64,000 nt of DNA, taken from Exiguobacterium sp. RIT594 (lineage in GTDB: Bacteria; Bacillota; Bacilli; Exiguobacteriales; Exiguobacteriaceae). Where the stretch lies: the NCBI RefSeq assembly GCF_003339585.1, contig NZ_QPKF01000005.1:1-64000 (forward strand), written 5' to 3'. The position numbers and the translations under genes were made by a program. Shown one piece after another: positions 53,164 to 62,285 of this stretch. The number at the start of each line of letters is the position of its first letter. Position 1 is the stretch's first letter. The notes under the pieces were generated by a model. That model had not been told where the DNA came from, searched no databases, and worked only from the letters and a program-made list of their open reading frames with translations.

Positions 53164-54930
53164 ATGTTTGAACTCATACCCTTTTTACTGGAACGACTCG
53201 GAATCATGATCATTTTAGCGTTCATCCTCGCCCAGTGGGGACCAACAAGGCGTTTACTGAAACAGCCTGAAGCCGGCTGGCAGTTCGGGTTGTTGATTCT
53301 GTTTTTCGCTACCTACGGGATTTTGAGTAACTACACAGGTGTCAAAGTCGATTTAGCCAAGTTTTTACCGCATACCTGGCTTGAACAGGTCGATGGTACA
53401 TCGGCCATTGCGAATACACGGACGATGATTGTCGTCATCAGCGGCTTGCTCGCCGGTCCACTCGGCGGCACGATTACCGGTCTGCTCGTTGGTATTCATC
53501 GTTACACACTCGGTGGTTTTACCGCCTTCGCTTGTGCTTTATCGACGGTCATCGCAGGAGGTGTCAGCGGCTTACTCCGTCCTTACTGGCGCGACCGTCT
53601 CGGCAGCCAGGCGTTGTTGCCGATTTGTCTGACCGGCTTTTTAATGGTTTTCGAAATGTCCTTAATTCTTCTGTTGTCCGATCCGTTTCCGGCTGCCCTC
53701 GAACTGGTCCAGTTCATCTTTCTTCCGATGACCGTCGTCAACGTCCTTGGAGTATGGCTGTTCTTATCAATCATCCGTCTCGCAGCGCGGGAAGAAGAAC
53801 ATGTCCGGGCCCGTGAAGCGGAACGCTCCCTGCATATTGCGGATTTGACCTTACCGTATTTGACACGCGGCTTAAATATCCAAACGGCTGAAGCCGTTGC
53901 CGATATCTTGTTACAACAAACACGCGCCGATGCCGTCTCCTTGACCGATCAAGCGGTTATTTTGGCACATATCGGCGTCGGCAGTGACCATCACCGATCC
54001 GGCGGGCACTGGACGACCCGTCCGACGGAACATGTTTTGACAGACGGACAACTCCGGCTTGTCACCGATCGGGACGAGATTGGCTGTCCGAAAACAGACT
54101 GCCCGTTACAAGCCGGAATCATCGCCCCGTTGACAATCGGTGAAACGACGATCGGTACATTGAAGGTGTATTATCCTCACCCTGAATTACTCGATGCGGT
54201 CGAAGTCGAATTAATCGAAGGGCTGGCGAAGCTCTTTTCGACCCAACTTGCCCTCGGCAAAGCGGAACGGCAAGCCGGTCTATTGAAAGATGCCGAAATC
54301 CGGGCCCTTGAAGCGCAAATTCATCCGCACTTTTTGTTTAATGCCATCAATACGATTTATGCGTCGTGCCGGACAGATGTTGAACAGGCACGGACATTAC
54401 TGCTGGAGCTTTCGACCTTTTTCCGCAGCAATCTGCAAGGCGCCCGCTCGACGAAAATTCCGTTGCAAAAGGAACTGGAACACATCGAAGCCTATATCTC
54501 GCTTGAAGCTGCCCGCTTCCCGAGCCGGCCGTTCGTTGATATTGATTTGGAGGAAGGCACGGAACACCTACTTGTTCCTCCGTTTATTCTCCAACCGTTA
54601 ATCGAAAACGCCTTCCAACATGCGTTCAGCCCCGGCCAGACCGGATACGTCGGCGTCACGGCCTGGTTGACCGCCGATCAATTGGTATTGGAGGTCGTCG
54701 ATAATGGACGCGGAATTGAAGCGGAGCGGCTCACACGCCTCGGCCGGGAAGTCATTGAATCGAGTGGCACCGGAACCGCCCTGTTCAATACGGCGGAACG
54801 AATCAAAAGCCTGTATGCCGAAAATGGTTCTTTCCGATTGACCAGTCAACCTGGAGAAGGTACGACCATTACCATCCATCTGCCGATCGAAACAGGAAAG
54901 GAGGCGCCGCATGCGCACAATCTTAATTGA
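53164..54930 (+). CDS. lytS: LytS-family sensor histidine kinase
   Basis: This 588-aa kinase has a 5TM-5TMR_LYT domain (about 1-205), a GAF domain (about 225-365) with GCPKTDCPLQAGIIAPL, phospho-acceptor His389 in QIHPHFLFNAINTI, N box PLIENAFQHAF and G box VVDNGRGI. It overlaps the response regulator gene by 20 bp. In B. subtilis and E. coli (BtsS/YpdA) such kinases sense extracellular pyruvate; the cstA gene downstream fits this. The LytS-like protein at 9750 is its phospho-His-less paralogue. Confidence 0.92.
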   Translation: MFELIPFLLERLGIMIILAFILAQWGPTRRLLKQPEAGWQFGLLILFFATYGILSNYTGVKVDLAKFLPHTWLEQVDGTSAIANTRTMIVVISGLLAGPLGGTITGLLVGIHRYTLGGFTAFACALSTVIAGGVSGLLRPYWRDRLGSQALLPICLTGFLMVFEMSLILLLSDPFPAALELVQFIFLPMTVVNVLGVWLFLSIIRLAAREEEHVRAREAERSLHIADLTLPYLTRGLNIQTAEAVADILLQQTRADAVSLTDQAVILAHIGVGSDHHRSGGHWTTRPTEHVLTDGQLRLVTDRDEIGCPKTDCPLQAGIIAPLTIGETTIGTLKVYYPHPELLDAVEVELIEGLAKLFSTQLALGKAERQAGLLKDAEIRALEAQIHPHFLFNAINTIYASCRTDVEQARTLLLELSTFFRSNLQGARSTKIPLQKELEHIEAYISLEAARFPSRPFVDIDLEEGTEHLLVPPFILQPLIENAFQHAFSPGQTGYVGVTAWLTADQLVLEVVDNGRGIEAERLTRLGREVIESSGTGTALFNTAERIKSLYAENGSFRLTSQPGEGTTITIHLPIETGKEAPHAHNLN

Positions 54931-55606
54931 AGATGAACCACTCGCCCGCGATGAACTGCGTTATCATGTCGTCCGGGCCGGACTCGACGTCATCGCCGAG
55001 ACCGGACACGTCGGTGAAGCCGAGCAGCTCGTTCGGACGTTGCAACCGGATCTTGTATTTTTAGATATCGAACTGATTGACGGCAGCGGACTCGATGTCG
55101 CCAAACGCCTGCAATCAATGCCGCATCCGCCTGCAATTTTATTTGTGACGGCTTATGATGCCCATGCCCTTGAAGCGTTTGAACTGAATGCGTACGATTA
55201 CATCTTAAAACCTTATGATCCGTCACGGATTATTCGGGCGATTGAAAAAATCATGCGGAAACCGGCGCTGAAAACACCACGGATTGAACGATTGGCTGTC
55301 GAATCCGGCGAGCAGTTAAAATTGCTCTCCCCACAGGATGTCGACTACATCGTCGCCGAAAGCGGAAAAACAAAACTCGTGACGCGTTCCGAATCCTATC
55401 CGTCAAATGATACGTTACAGGAACTTGAACGAAAATTATCCGGTCACCGTTTTCTGCGGGTCCACCGCTCCTATCTCGTCAACCTGGCTGCCATCGAAGC
55501 AATCGAACCCTGGTTCAACGGTGCCTATACGATCAAGATCCAGCAGATTGATGTACCTGTCAGTCGGACCTATGTCAAAGTCTTGAAGGAAGCTCTCGGT
55601 ATTTGA
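54911..55606 (+). CDS. lytT: LytT-type response regulator with LytTR DNA-binding domain
   Basis: This 231-aa regulator has a receiver domain (EDEPLARDEL, phospho-Asp about 53 in LVFLDIELIDGSG, FVTAYDAHALEAFELNAYDY) and a C-terminal LytTR domain (VDYIVAESGKTKLVTRS, FLRVHRSYLVNLAAI). It starts within lytS with aaaggagg upstream. It probably activates cstA through the 21-bp-phased repeats immediately downstream of its stop codon. Confidence 0.92.
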   Translation: MRTILIEDEPLARDELRYHVVRAGLDVIAETGHVGEAEQLVRTLQPDLVFLDIELIDGSGLDVAKRLQSMPHPPAILFVTAYDAHALEAFELNAYDYILKPYDPSRIIRAIEKIMRKPALKTPRIERLAVESGEQLKLLSPQDVDYIVAESGKTKLVTRSESYPSNDTLQELERKLSGHRFLRVHRSYLVNLAAIEAIEPWFNGAYTIKIQQIDVPVSRTYVKVLKEALGI

Positions 55607-55619
55607 GGGTTTTCTTTTT

Positions 55620-55672
55620 TCCGTTCATCCTCCTTTTTCGACATGTCATCGGTCAAAACGAACGGTTCATCC
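55620..55672 (+). promoter_or_regulatory. three 21-bp-phased LytTR-type direct repeats upstream of cstA
   Basis: TCCGTTCATCC (55620), ACATGTCATCG (55641) and ACGGTTCATCC (55662) recur at exactly 21-bp steps, two helical turns. The outer copies match the LytTR half-site [TA][AC][CA]GTTN[AG][TG] at 9/9 and 8/9 positions; the middle one is degenerate. They lie between lytT and cstA, just before a poor -35 region, as an activator array would. Confidence 0.65.
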
Positions 55673-55682
55673 ACTCAACAAA

Positions 55683-55696
55683 AGAAAGCGCTTCCA
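55683..55696. promoter_or_regulatory. candidate CcpA cre site upstream of cstA
   Basis: AGAAAGCGCTTCCA differs from the consensus TGWAANCGNTNWCA at only the first two bases or so and has the AAGCGCTT core. It lies between the LytTR repeats and the cstA start, so CcpA would repress cstA in glucose. Confidence 0.6.
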
Positions 55697-55741
55697 AATC
55701 AAGTACACTTTTCTCATACCAGTTTATGAGGAGGTTCACGC

Positions 55742-57535
55742 ATGAGTGCTACACCCATTGTTATTGCCGTCATTTGTATTTTATTGATCGTTTATCGTCT
55801 TTATGGCACATTCATGGCTGTCAAAGTCTTAAAAATCAAAGAGGACCGGGAAACACCGGCTCATAAGTTTGCGGATGGAAAAGATTATGTCCCGACCAAC
55901 AAATGGGTGTCGTTCGGTCACCACTTCGCAGCAATCGCTGCTGCCGGCCCGCTCGTCGGTCCTGTACTTGCTGCCCAGTTCGGTTATTTACCGGGACTGT
56001 TATGGCTCTTGATTGGTGCCGTCATCGGTGGCGCCGTCCACGATATGGTCGTCTTGTTCGCTTCAATGCGTCAAGATGGACAGTCGTTATCTGAAGTCGC
56101 TAAAAAAGAGCTCGGACCTGTCGCCGGTTTTTGTGCCGGTCTCGCGATGCTCTTCATCATCACCATCACGATGGCCGGATTATCAATGGTCGTCCTGCAT
56201 GCCCTGGAGCATAATCCATGGGGAACATTTGCTGTCTTCTCGACCATTCCGATCGCAATGGGGGTCGGCATCTACTTACGAAAAGGTGGCAACCTCGCCT
56301 TCGCTTCAGTCGTCGGTTTCCTGTTGATTTTGGCTGCGATCGGTTTCGGTCCCCAGTTGACTGATACGTTCATCGGAACATGGTTCGACCTGTCGTCACG
56401 TCAACTCGCGATTGCGTTACCGATTTATGCCTTCTTCGCTGCAGCACTGCCGGTCTGGTTGTTGCTTGCACCGCGTGATTACTTATCAAGTTTCATGAAA
56501 ATCGGTGTCTTCTTTGCCTTGATCGTCGGTGTCTTCATCATCAACCCGGACATCCGCTTCCCGGCATTCACGAAATTCGTCAACGGTGGCGGTCCGATCA
56601 TTGCCGGTCCGGTCTGGCCGTTCATCTCCATTACGATTGCCTGTGGTGCGATTTCCGGCTTCCACGCTTTCGTCGGTTCCGGAACGACACCAAAGATGAT
56701 CAATCGTTGGAGCGATATCAAACCGGTCGCCTTCGGTGCGATGCTTGTTGAGTGTCTCGTCGCTGTCATGGCTCTGATTGCCGCAACTTCCCTTGAAGTC
56801 GGTGATTACTTCGCCATCAACTCAACACCGGAAGTCTTTGCGACACTCGGGATGAGTACAGTCTACCTCGATGAATTGTCACGGGAAATCGGTCTCGATC
56901 TCGCCGGGCGGACGGGTGGAGCTGTTTCGCTGGCTGTCGGTATGACGTTTATCTTCCGGGCCATTCCCTGGTTCCGTGAAATTGCCGGCTTCTTCTTCCA
57001 ATTCGTCATTCTGTTCGAAGCAGTCTTCATCCTGACGGCAATCGATGCCGGAACACGTGTCGCCCGCTACCTGATTCAAGATTTCTTCGGTGAATTCTAC
57101 AAACCGCTGAAACGGGTGGACTGGATTCCGGGTGCGATTTTTGCCAGTGCGCTTGGCACATTCTTCTGGGGTTACCTGCTCTTCTCCGGTGATATCGGTT
57201 CGATTTGGGCCTTGTTCGGTGTCTCGAATCAGTTGATGGCGTCGATCGGCTTAATTATCGGAACGACAATCATCCTGAAGATTGCCGACAAAAAAGTCTA
57301 CGCCTTGACGACGTTCGTCCCGCTCGTCTATCTGCTCGTAACGGTCACGTTCGCCGACATTTGGATGGTTGCGAATGTCTATGCGAATCCGGCATCTGCC
57401 GGCTTCAGTATCCTGAATACGATTTTATCTGTAACAATGGGACTTTTAGCCATCGTCATCACGATTTCAGCTGTCCGGAAATGGATTGAACTGCTCAATT
57501 CACCACGTTGGGAAAAAGTGAAAAAATCAGCTTAA
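55742..57535 (+). CDS. cstA: CstA-family carbon starvation transporter (probable pyruvate transporter)
   Basis: This 597-aa transporter has about 16 membrane helices with GHHFAAIAAAGPLVGPVLAAQ, GAVIGGAVHDMVVLF and FVGSGTTPKMINRW. E. coli CstA and BtsT import pyruvate (CstA also peptides) and BtsT is controlled by the LytS/LytT-type BtsSR. Here cstA sits beside lytST with phased operator repeats and a cre box, so a pyruvate-sensing, glucose-repressed uptake module is likely. The length equals that of Bacillus CstA. aggagg precedes ATG. Confidence 0.92.
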   Translation: MSATPIVIAVICILLIVYRLYGTFMAVKVLKIKEDRETPAHKFADGKDYVPTNKWVSFGHHFAAIAAAGPLVGPVLAAQFGYLPGLLWLLIGAVIGGAVHDMVVLFASMRQDGQSLSEVAKKELGPVAGFCAGLAMLFIITITMAGLSMVVLHALEHNPWGTFAVFSTIPIAMGVGIYLRKGGNLAFASVVGFLLILAAIGFGPQLTDTFIGTWFDLSSRQLAIALPIYAFFAAALPVWLLLAPRDYLSSFMKIGVFFALIVGVFIINPDIRFPAFTKFVNGGGPIIAGPVWPFISITIACGAISGFHAFVGSGTTPKMINRWSDIKPVAFGAMLVECLVAVMALIAATSLEVGDYFAINSTPEVFATLGMSTVYLDELSREIGLDLAGRTGGAVSLAVGMTFIFRAIPWFREIAGFFFQFVILFEAVFILTAIDAGTRVARYLIQDFFGEFYKPLKRVDWIPGAIFASALGTFFWGYLLFSGDIGSIWALFGVSNQLMASIGLIIGTTIILKIADKKVYALTTFVPLVYLLVTVTFADIWMVANVYANPASAGFSILNTILSVTMGLLAIVITISAVRKWIELLNSPRWEKVKKSA

Positions 57536-57540
57536 TTAAA

Positions 57541-57590
57541 ACCGCCTGGATTGTACATGGATTTCGTGTATCCATCCAGGCGGTCTTTTT
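57541..57590 (+). terminator. terminator of cstA
   Basis: ACCGCCTGGA pairs with TCCAGGCGGT with inner pairing TACATGGAT/ATCCA, followed by CTTTTT. Confidence 0.9.
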
Positions 57591-57597
57591 ATCAAAA

Positions 57598-57768
57598 TCA
57601 GACGAGAATACTCCCACTTCTAAACGTTCAGGGCGAGGCGCTAGTGCAAGTGGGGATGAATCGTCTTCGGGCAAGGCGTGTCTTGCGACACGCCAATTGT
57701 CCGACACTCTTGGTTTGAAAACAATTAAAATCAGGAATAAAAAAATAGTCATGTTCTTTGAAAACTGA
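57598..57768 (+). pseudogene. C-terminal remnant of an IS200/IS605-type tnpB gene
   Basis: An open segment reads SDENTPTSKRSGRGASASGD... and ends KIVMFFEN-stop. The ENTPTS-SGRG-ASGDES pattern resembles the variable C-terminal tail of TnpB-like proteins of IS200/IS605 elements. The zinc ribbon and RuvC parts are missing; the upstream end abuts the cstA terminator. Identification rests mainly on the omega-RNA-like sequence and end hairpin that follow. Confidence 0.5.
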
Positions 57769-58001
57769 AGATATAGGGTTGTGACAGGAAGTTCGTCTGT
57801 CACGTAAAATCTTCAACGTTCACCTTGCGGATGACCGAAGTAGCGAAAACCAAGCAGAGTAGGCATCCGTATAAAAGAAACGGACAAGATCAATATTCAA
57901 CCGTCGGGACGACGGGGTTAGCCTGATAAATTTTTGACCGCTAGGTTGGATAACTCAGGAATCCTCCACCTCTTAGCGAAGCGTAGGTGGAGGTAGTTCA
58001 A
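57598..58001 (+). mobile_element. degenerate IS200/IS605-family element (right-end fragment)
   Basis: The stretch contains the TnpB tail, a multi-hairpin non-coding segment and a right end with subterminal palindrome: CCTCCACCT (57963-57971) pairs with AGGTGGAGG (57985-57993), preceded by ACTCAGGAAT and followed by TAGTTCAA, the usual layout of these ends. No transposase gene or left end is visible, so it cannot move by itself. Confidence 0.65.
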
Positions 58002-58020
58002 TTTCGAACACTCAAATCGG
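57770..58020 (+). ncRNA. probable omega RNA (TnpB guide RNA) remnant with guide region
   Basis: Visible stems are GTGACAG/CTGTCAC (57781-57803), CGGATG/CATCCG (57828-57869), CCGTC/GACGG (57901-57915), a GTTAGCC...GCTAGGTTGG region and the end hairpin. The 3' part GGGTTAGCCTGATA..GGATAACTCAGGAATCC resembles the conserved scaffold of IS605-type reRNA. If it is one, the guide is the bases after 58001 (TTTCGAACACTCAAATCG), which lie in the end of the GDYXXLXY gene. 5' end is not defined. Confidence 0.5.
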
Positions 58021-58441
58021 TTGCCCGAACCGTACCCCACGGCGAGACATCGGCTTTGACGACTAATTTTTTTGCATCCTCGTACCCTTTTCCTGTTCCC
58101 TGTTCCACATAATACTGGTTTAATTGGGGAATCGTGACGTACTTGTCGTAATAATCTCCGGCAACGGAACCGAAAAAGCGGTCATTTGAGATACGGTCGA
58201 TCTTGGCATAACCATCAGAATCCGTTGTAAACGTAACGTAGACCAATCCTTTTTTGACGGAATCCGCAGGTTTCAAATCAGGATACTGCAACATGACATA
58301 TTCACCATAGACCGGGCTGAACGGATCATACGGTTCCGCCCGAAAGCGGTAACTGTCACCGAACCAGGAAATGGAGTAAAAACTGAGGATCACACCGAGG
58401 ACGACGATGATTTGCAGGACTGGAAACAGATACCGTTTCAT
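57998..58441 (-). CDS. GDYXXLXY-domain membrane-anchored protein
   Basis: This 147-aa protein has an N-terminal anchor (VLQIIVVLGVILSFYSISW) and the signature GEYVMLQYPDL, plus YVTIPQLNQYYVEQGTGKGYE. The function is unknown; such proteins are encoded with DUF2157 membrane proteins, as here (4-bp overlap). The stop codon lies inside the right end of the IS remnant, so the original last few residues were probably lost at insertion. Confidence 0.85.
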   Translation of the reverse strand: MKRYLFPVLQIIVVLGVILSFYSISWFGDSYRFRAEPYDPFSPVYGEYVMLQYPDLKPADSVKKGLVYVTFTTDSDGYAKIDRISNDRFFGSVAGDYYDKYVTIPQLNQYYVEQGTGKGYEDAKKLVVKADVSPWGTVRATDLSVRN

Positions 58442-59631
58442 GACGGAACCCCTCCTTCATGACGTTTTCGAATCCACCACAGGACACCGGCAATCAGGAA
58501 GACGAGCAATGCACCGACAAGGAAGAATAACGACATATCGAGGCGATCCCAGGCATAGATGAAATAAATCGTCAGTTGGACGGCGATGAAGTAAACGAAT
58601 GGAATCGTCAGGCGACGACCTTGGCGCTCCTGCACAATCAAATAAACAAAGGCAATGATTTCGACGAGCGCAGCAATCAAGATGGCTTGTTCGTCAAACC
58701 AAAGGAATCCGAACAAACCGAGCGGCAAAATCCAAAGAAGCGGACGGAATCTTTGGTAAATCAAATACCCGACGGCGAGACCAAAAACGGCAAGTGCGAC
58801 GGCTTCTCCTAAAGGAATGACGGAGTCCGTCGTTTCCGCACGGACGGTCAAATAGATCAGTGAATTAATCGCGGCAACAATCAAATAGAGATGGTATAAA
58901 AAGTGACGGTCCTGTTCCTGTTTAACGACAAGTAACAGCGGGACAAGGGCAAACAAGGTCCAAATCGGCCAAAGGACACCGTCGTAAGAGACAAGGGCAA
59001 ACAACTCAAGTCCCGATACATAAAGAAATAACCAGCTGAGAATGAGCGATGGAAAAGACTGGCTGAAATAGAACCAGGCAAGCGAAACGATCACGACGAA
59101 GACAATCGATGTCCAGTCGAGGAACGTCGCGTGCTCACTTCCGAATCCGCCAACTCCGGTAAAGATGTTCAAACCCGAGATGAATGCCAGAATCGCATAG
59201 GCCGGATGACGCCACATAAAGAAATGGGCCAGTGCAGCAAGAAAGACGGCCCACCCAATGAAGGAACCTTGCATGGACATATGGAAGCTCTGAACGGTGA
59301 CGATGAGTGCTCCGGCAAAGGCAATTAATCCAAGAATCCGAAAAGCGACCGGATTCCAAATGGTACGCCGTTCCGATACATCTGCCAGAACATAACAACT
59401 GACCATGATGATCAAAACTAAACCAATTTTAACGAGAGCAGGAATCACTTGCCAGTTGGCGGCTAAAAAACTGAGCAAAGCGAGACCGACAAATGTCAGA
59501 CCGACAATCAATAACAGCGGAACACGTTTCTTTTTTTGGCGGTTGGCTTCATACTCTTTGATCCGTTGAATCGTCTCTGTATCAATCAAACCAGCCTGTT
59601 GCCATTCCATTAACTTCGTCTGTCGTGCCAT
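58438..59631 (-). CDS. DUF2157 polytopic membrane protein
   Basis: This 397-aa protein has a short cytoplasmic N-terminus (LMEWQQAGLIDTETIQRIKEYE, a DUF2157 mark) and about 10-12 membrane helices. ATG at 59631 follows aggagg by 8 nt. It is paired with the GDYXXLXY gene by an ATGA overlap; the two likely form a complex. Function is unknown. Confidence 0.85.
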   Translation of the reverse strand: MARQTKLMEWQQAGLIDTETIQRIKEYEANRQKKKRVPLLLIVGLTFVGLALLSFLAANWQVIPALVKIGLVLIIMVSCYVLADVSERRTIWNPVAFRILGLIAFAGALIVTVQSFHMSMQGSFIGWAVFLAALAHFFMWRHPAYAILAFISGLNIFTGVGGFGSEHATFLDWTSIVFVVIVSLAWFYFSQSFPSLILSWLFLYVSGLELFALVSYDGVLWPIWTLFALVPLLLVVKQEQDRHFLYHLYLIVAAINSLIYLTVRAETTDSVIPLGEAVALAVFGLAVGYLIYQRFRPLLWILPLGLFGFLWFDEQAILIAALVEIIAFVYLIVQERQGRRLTIPFVYFIAVQLTIYFIYAWDRLDMSLFFLVGALLVFLIAGVLWWIRKRHEGGVPS

Positions 59632-59740
59632 CACCAACACCTCCTGATTACAAGCTACCAGTCTACACTTGTATTTTCCCGTTTCTTATTCTATTCAAGC
59701 AACATTCATCAGAAATCCGGTCGAAGATTACGTCTTTTTC

Positions 59741-59779
59741 CAAAAAAACGACCATCCTCGAAAGAGAACGGTCGTCTGC
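59741..59779 (-). terminator. terminator of the Cache chemoreceptor gene
   Basis: ACGACCATCCTC/GAGAACGGTCGT pairing, followed on the minus strand by TTTTTTTGG. Confidence 0.82.
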
Positions 59780-59783
59780 AAAA

Positions 59784-61763
59784 TTATACTTTGAATCGTG
59801 AAACTAAAACGTGTAACTCTTCCGCCATATCGGACAACGTCTTCGCTGATTGTGAAATATCTTCCATTGATCCAAGCTGTTCTTCCGTCGTCGCCGCAAC
59901 GCGTTCTGACGCAGCTGAATTTTCATCGGCGATGTGGGCAATTTCCGTTGCCGATGCCGAGACTTCCTGAACGTTGGCAGCAATCTCTTCGACCGTTGCT
60001 GTTACATCTTCGATCCGCGGTGTCATCTCTTGTGTCCGCAACATGATTTGTTTGAAGCGAACGGCTGAATCTTCCGTTGTTTCGAGTCCGGCTTTCGTAT
60101 GATGCGACACTTCTTTCATCAAGAAAACGGAACGTTCCGTTTCCTGTTTGATGTTTTGAATCAGGTGCGAGATTTGTTTCGTCGATTCCTGCGATTGTTC
60201 TGCCAGTTTTCGGACTTCACTGGCGACGACAGCAAACCCTTTGCCGTTTTCCCCTGCCCGTGCGGCTTCAATTGCGGCATTCAGGGCAAGTAAGTTCGTC
60301 TGGGTCGCAATGCCGTTGATCACATCGACAATCTTTCCGATCTCATTTGAACGATGCGCGAGCGACTGGATGACCTCGCCAAAGTTCTCGACCGATGCAT
60401 CGATTGCTTTCATCTGTTCCACGTTTTTCGTGACAGCTGCCGTCCCGTCTTCTGCTTCTGAAGCAGTTGCCCGGGACAATTCCGAGACATTCGTTGAGCT
60501 CTCGGCAATCCGCATGACACCTGATGTGATGGCTTGCAGTGAAACCGCATTACCGTCGAGTTGACGTTTCGATTGACCGGCCCCTGCGGCCATTTCCTGA
60601 ATCGAACCGGCAATTTGTTCCGAAGCTGCCGTCGTCTGAGCGGCATTCGCCATCAGCTCTTCCGAAGACGCCGCGACTTGCCCGATGGATTGATCGAGAT
60701 TTGAGATGATACCACGCAGTGACAGGATCATCGTGTTGAAGCTTTCGGCGACTTTTCCGATTTCGTCATTCGATTCGACAACGACTTCCTCCGTCAAGTC
60801 TCCTTCCTGGATTCGTTCCGCACTTTTCGTCAAGCGGTTCAGCGGGCTGATGATCGAACGTAGGATAAAGAATAACAGGAGTGCAGCCAGGATGAACGTA
60901 CCGGCAATGACACCTAATGTCGTCCATAAAATGCTTGCTGTTTCGTCCGTGATTTCATGATCGTACAACGTCCCGGCGACTTTCCAACCGGTCAGACCGT
61001 TCGTCATGAAGTCCATCTGTTTGTCTTCCTTTTCAAACAAGTAGGAGAAGCGTCCTTCTTTCCCGGCGTAAAGTGGGCCAACCCAACTGCCGGTTGCTGT
61101 TTCACCCGGTTTGAGTGTCGGATGGGTGACGAATTTTTTATTCGAATCTAAAATCGTGACATAACCTTCTTTTCCGATTTTGATTTTTTTCGCGATGTCT
61201 GCAATCCGGTCGACATCAACGTCGATGGCAATGACACCCCGTCCATTTCCACCCGTTTGTGAGAGTGTGACCATCATCTTGCCCGATGCTGCGTCCACGT
61301 ATGGATCCGTGATGACGACTTTTCCACTGGCGTCTTCGGCTGCTTTGTACCATGGACGCTCACGCGGATCATAATCATCCGGCATCGACTGCTCCGGATA
61401 AATCGTCATCTCGCCGGATGTCGTCGCATAATAAATATTAGCGGCTTGCGGATGCGTATCTAAGTATTCGGTCATTTTTTCTTTTAAGTCGAGATTCTGT
61501 TTGCCTGATTGATACAACGTCCCGTCAATCCGGTCCGCAAAAAAGGCGACATCCCGTCGCATCGGATCGATGATATTCATGATCTCATCATTCATCCGGT
61601 CGACCCCGGCATGCGCCGACTGCAAAATTTCATTCGTGATTTTTTGCTTGGCTTGGCTGTAAGAAACAAAACCAATCAATAAAGAAGGAATCAATAATAA
61701 GAGCATCGATGTCAGGATCAACTTCTGTTTAATACTCAACGTGCGTTTTTTCTTCTGTTCCAT
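59784..61763 (-). CDS. methyl-accepting chemotaxis protein with dCache sensor
   Basis: This 659-aa receptor has a first membrane helix (about 15-35), an extracellular dCache_1 domain (about 40-280; [40 protein letters not shown]), a second helix (about 285-305), HAMP, and a signalling domain with tip [20 protein letters not shown]. dCache domains of this kind commonly bind amino acids; the pocket RPWYK...D is consistent. ATG at 61763 has gggag upstream, preferred over TTG two codons earlier. Confidence 0.92.
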   Translation of the reverse strand: MEQKKKRTLSIKQKLILTSMLLLLIPSLLIGFVSYSQAKQKITNEILQSAHAGVDRMNDEIMNIIDPMRRDVAFFADRIDGTLYQSGKQNLDLKEKMTEYLDTHPQAANIYYATTSGEMTIYPEQSMPDDYDPRERPWYKAAEDASGKVVITDPYVDAASGKMMVTLSQTGGNGRGVIAIDVDVDRIADIAKKIKIGKEGYVTILDSNKKFVTHPTLKPGETATGSWVGPLYAGKEGRFSYLFEKEDKQMDFMTNGLTGWKVAGTLYDHEITDETASILWTTLGVIAGTFILAALLLFFILRSIISPLNRLTKSAERIQEGDLTEEVVVESNDEIGKVAESFNTMILSLRGIISNLDQSIGQVAASSEELMANAAQTTAASEQIAGSIQEMAAGAGQSKRQLDGNAVSLQAITSGVMRIAESSTNVSELSRATASEAEDGTAAVTKNVEQMKAIDASVENFGEVIQSLAHRSNEIGKIVDVINGIATQTNLLALNAAIEAARAGENGKGFAVVASEVRKLAEQSQESTKQISHLIQNIKQETERSVFLMKEVSHHTKAGLETTEDSAVRFKQIMLRTQEMTPRIEDVTATVEEIAANVQEVSASATEIAHIADENSAASERVAATTEEQLGSMEDISQSAKTLSDMAEELHVLVSRFKV

Positions 61764-61842
61764 ATCCAACTCCCATTCTCGAGCTATGTACTCGTCGTTC
61801 TAGTTTCTTTATCGGTTAAAATGTACACTTTTTCACAGAAAA

Positions 61843-61886
61843 TCAAAAAAAGAAGCGGATCCGTTTAGGAATCCGCTTCCATTTTT
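61843..61886 (-). terminator. terminator of the rhodanese gene
   Basis: GAAGCGGAT pairs with ATCCGCTTC, followed on the minus strand by TTTTTTT. Confidence 0.88.
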
Positions 61887-61893
61887 TGATGGA

Positions 61894-62193
61894 TTAGGCT
61901 TCTTGATCGCCCTTCCAGTTCATCATCCCGCCTTCGACGTTGACGATATCGTAGCCGTACTGTTCGAGGAACCGTCCGACGTTTTCACTCCGTCCGCCTG
62001 CTTTACAGATCAGGTAGTAGGTTTCGCCTTCCTGCAACTCTGTATATCGTTCACCGATCTCAGACATCGGTAGAAAGCGGACATTCGGAATATGGCCGGC
62101 ATCGTATTCATCTTGTTCCCGGACATCTACGACGTGTAACGCTTCACCCGCTTCAAGCTTTTCTTGCAGTTCATCGACATGAATCGTTTTCAT
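61894..62193 (-). CDS. rhodanese-domain protein
   Basis: This 99-aa single-domain rhodanese has VVDVREQDEYDAGHIPNV and the active-site Cys63 loop CKAGGRS. It may carry sulfane sulfur to acceptors; no partner gene is adjacent. aaaggaggaa precedes ATG. It ends at its own terminator. Confidence 0.9.
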   Translation of the reverse strand: MKTIHVDELQEKLEAGEALHVVDVREQDEYDAGHIPNVRFLPMSEIGERYTELQEGETYYLICKAGGRSENVGRFLEQYGYDIVNVEGGMMNWKGDQEA

Positions 62194-62251
62194 GATTATT
62201 CCTCCTTTGACGTATCTGTGTCCAGTGTAGCAAAACTGACGTCGAAACAGA

Positions 62252-62280
62252 ACAAAAGAGACCAGCCGAAGCTGATCTCC
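62252..62280 (-). terminator. terminator of the amino-acid permease gene
   Basis: GAGATCAGC pairs with GCTGGTCTC around TTCG, followed on the minus strand by TTTTGTT. Confidence 0.78.
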
Positions 62281-62285
62281 AGTTC

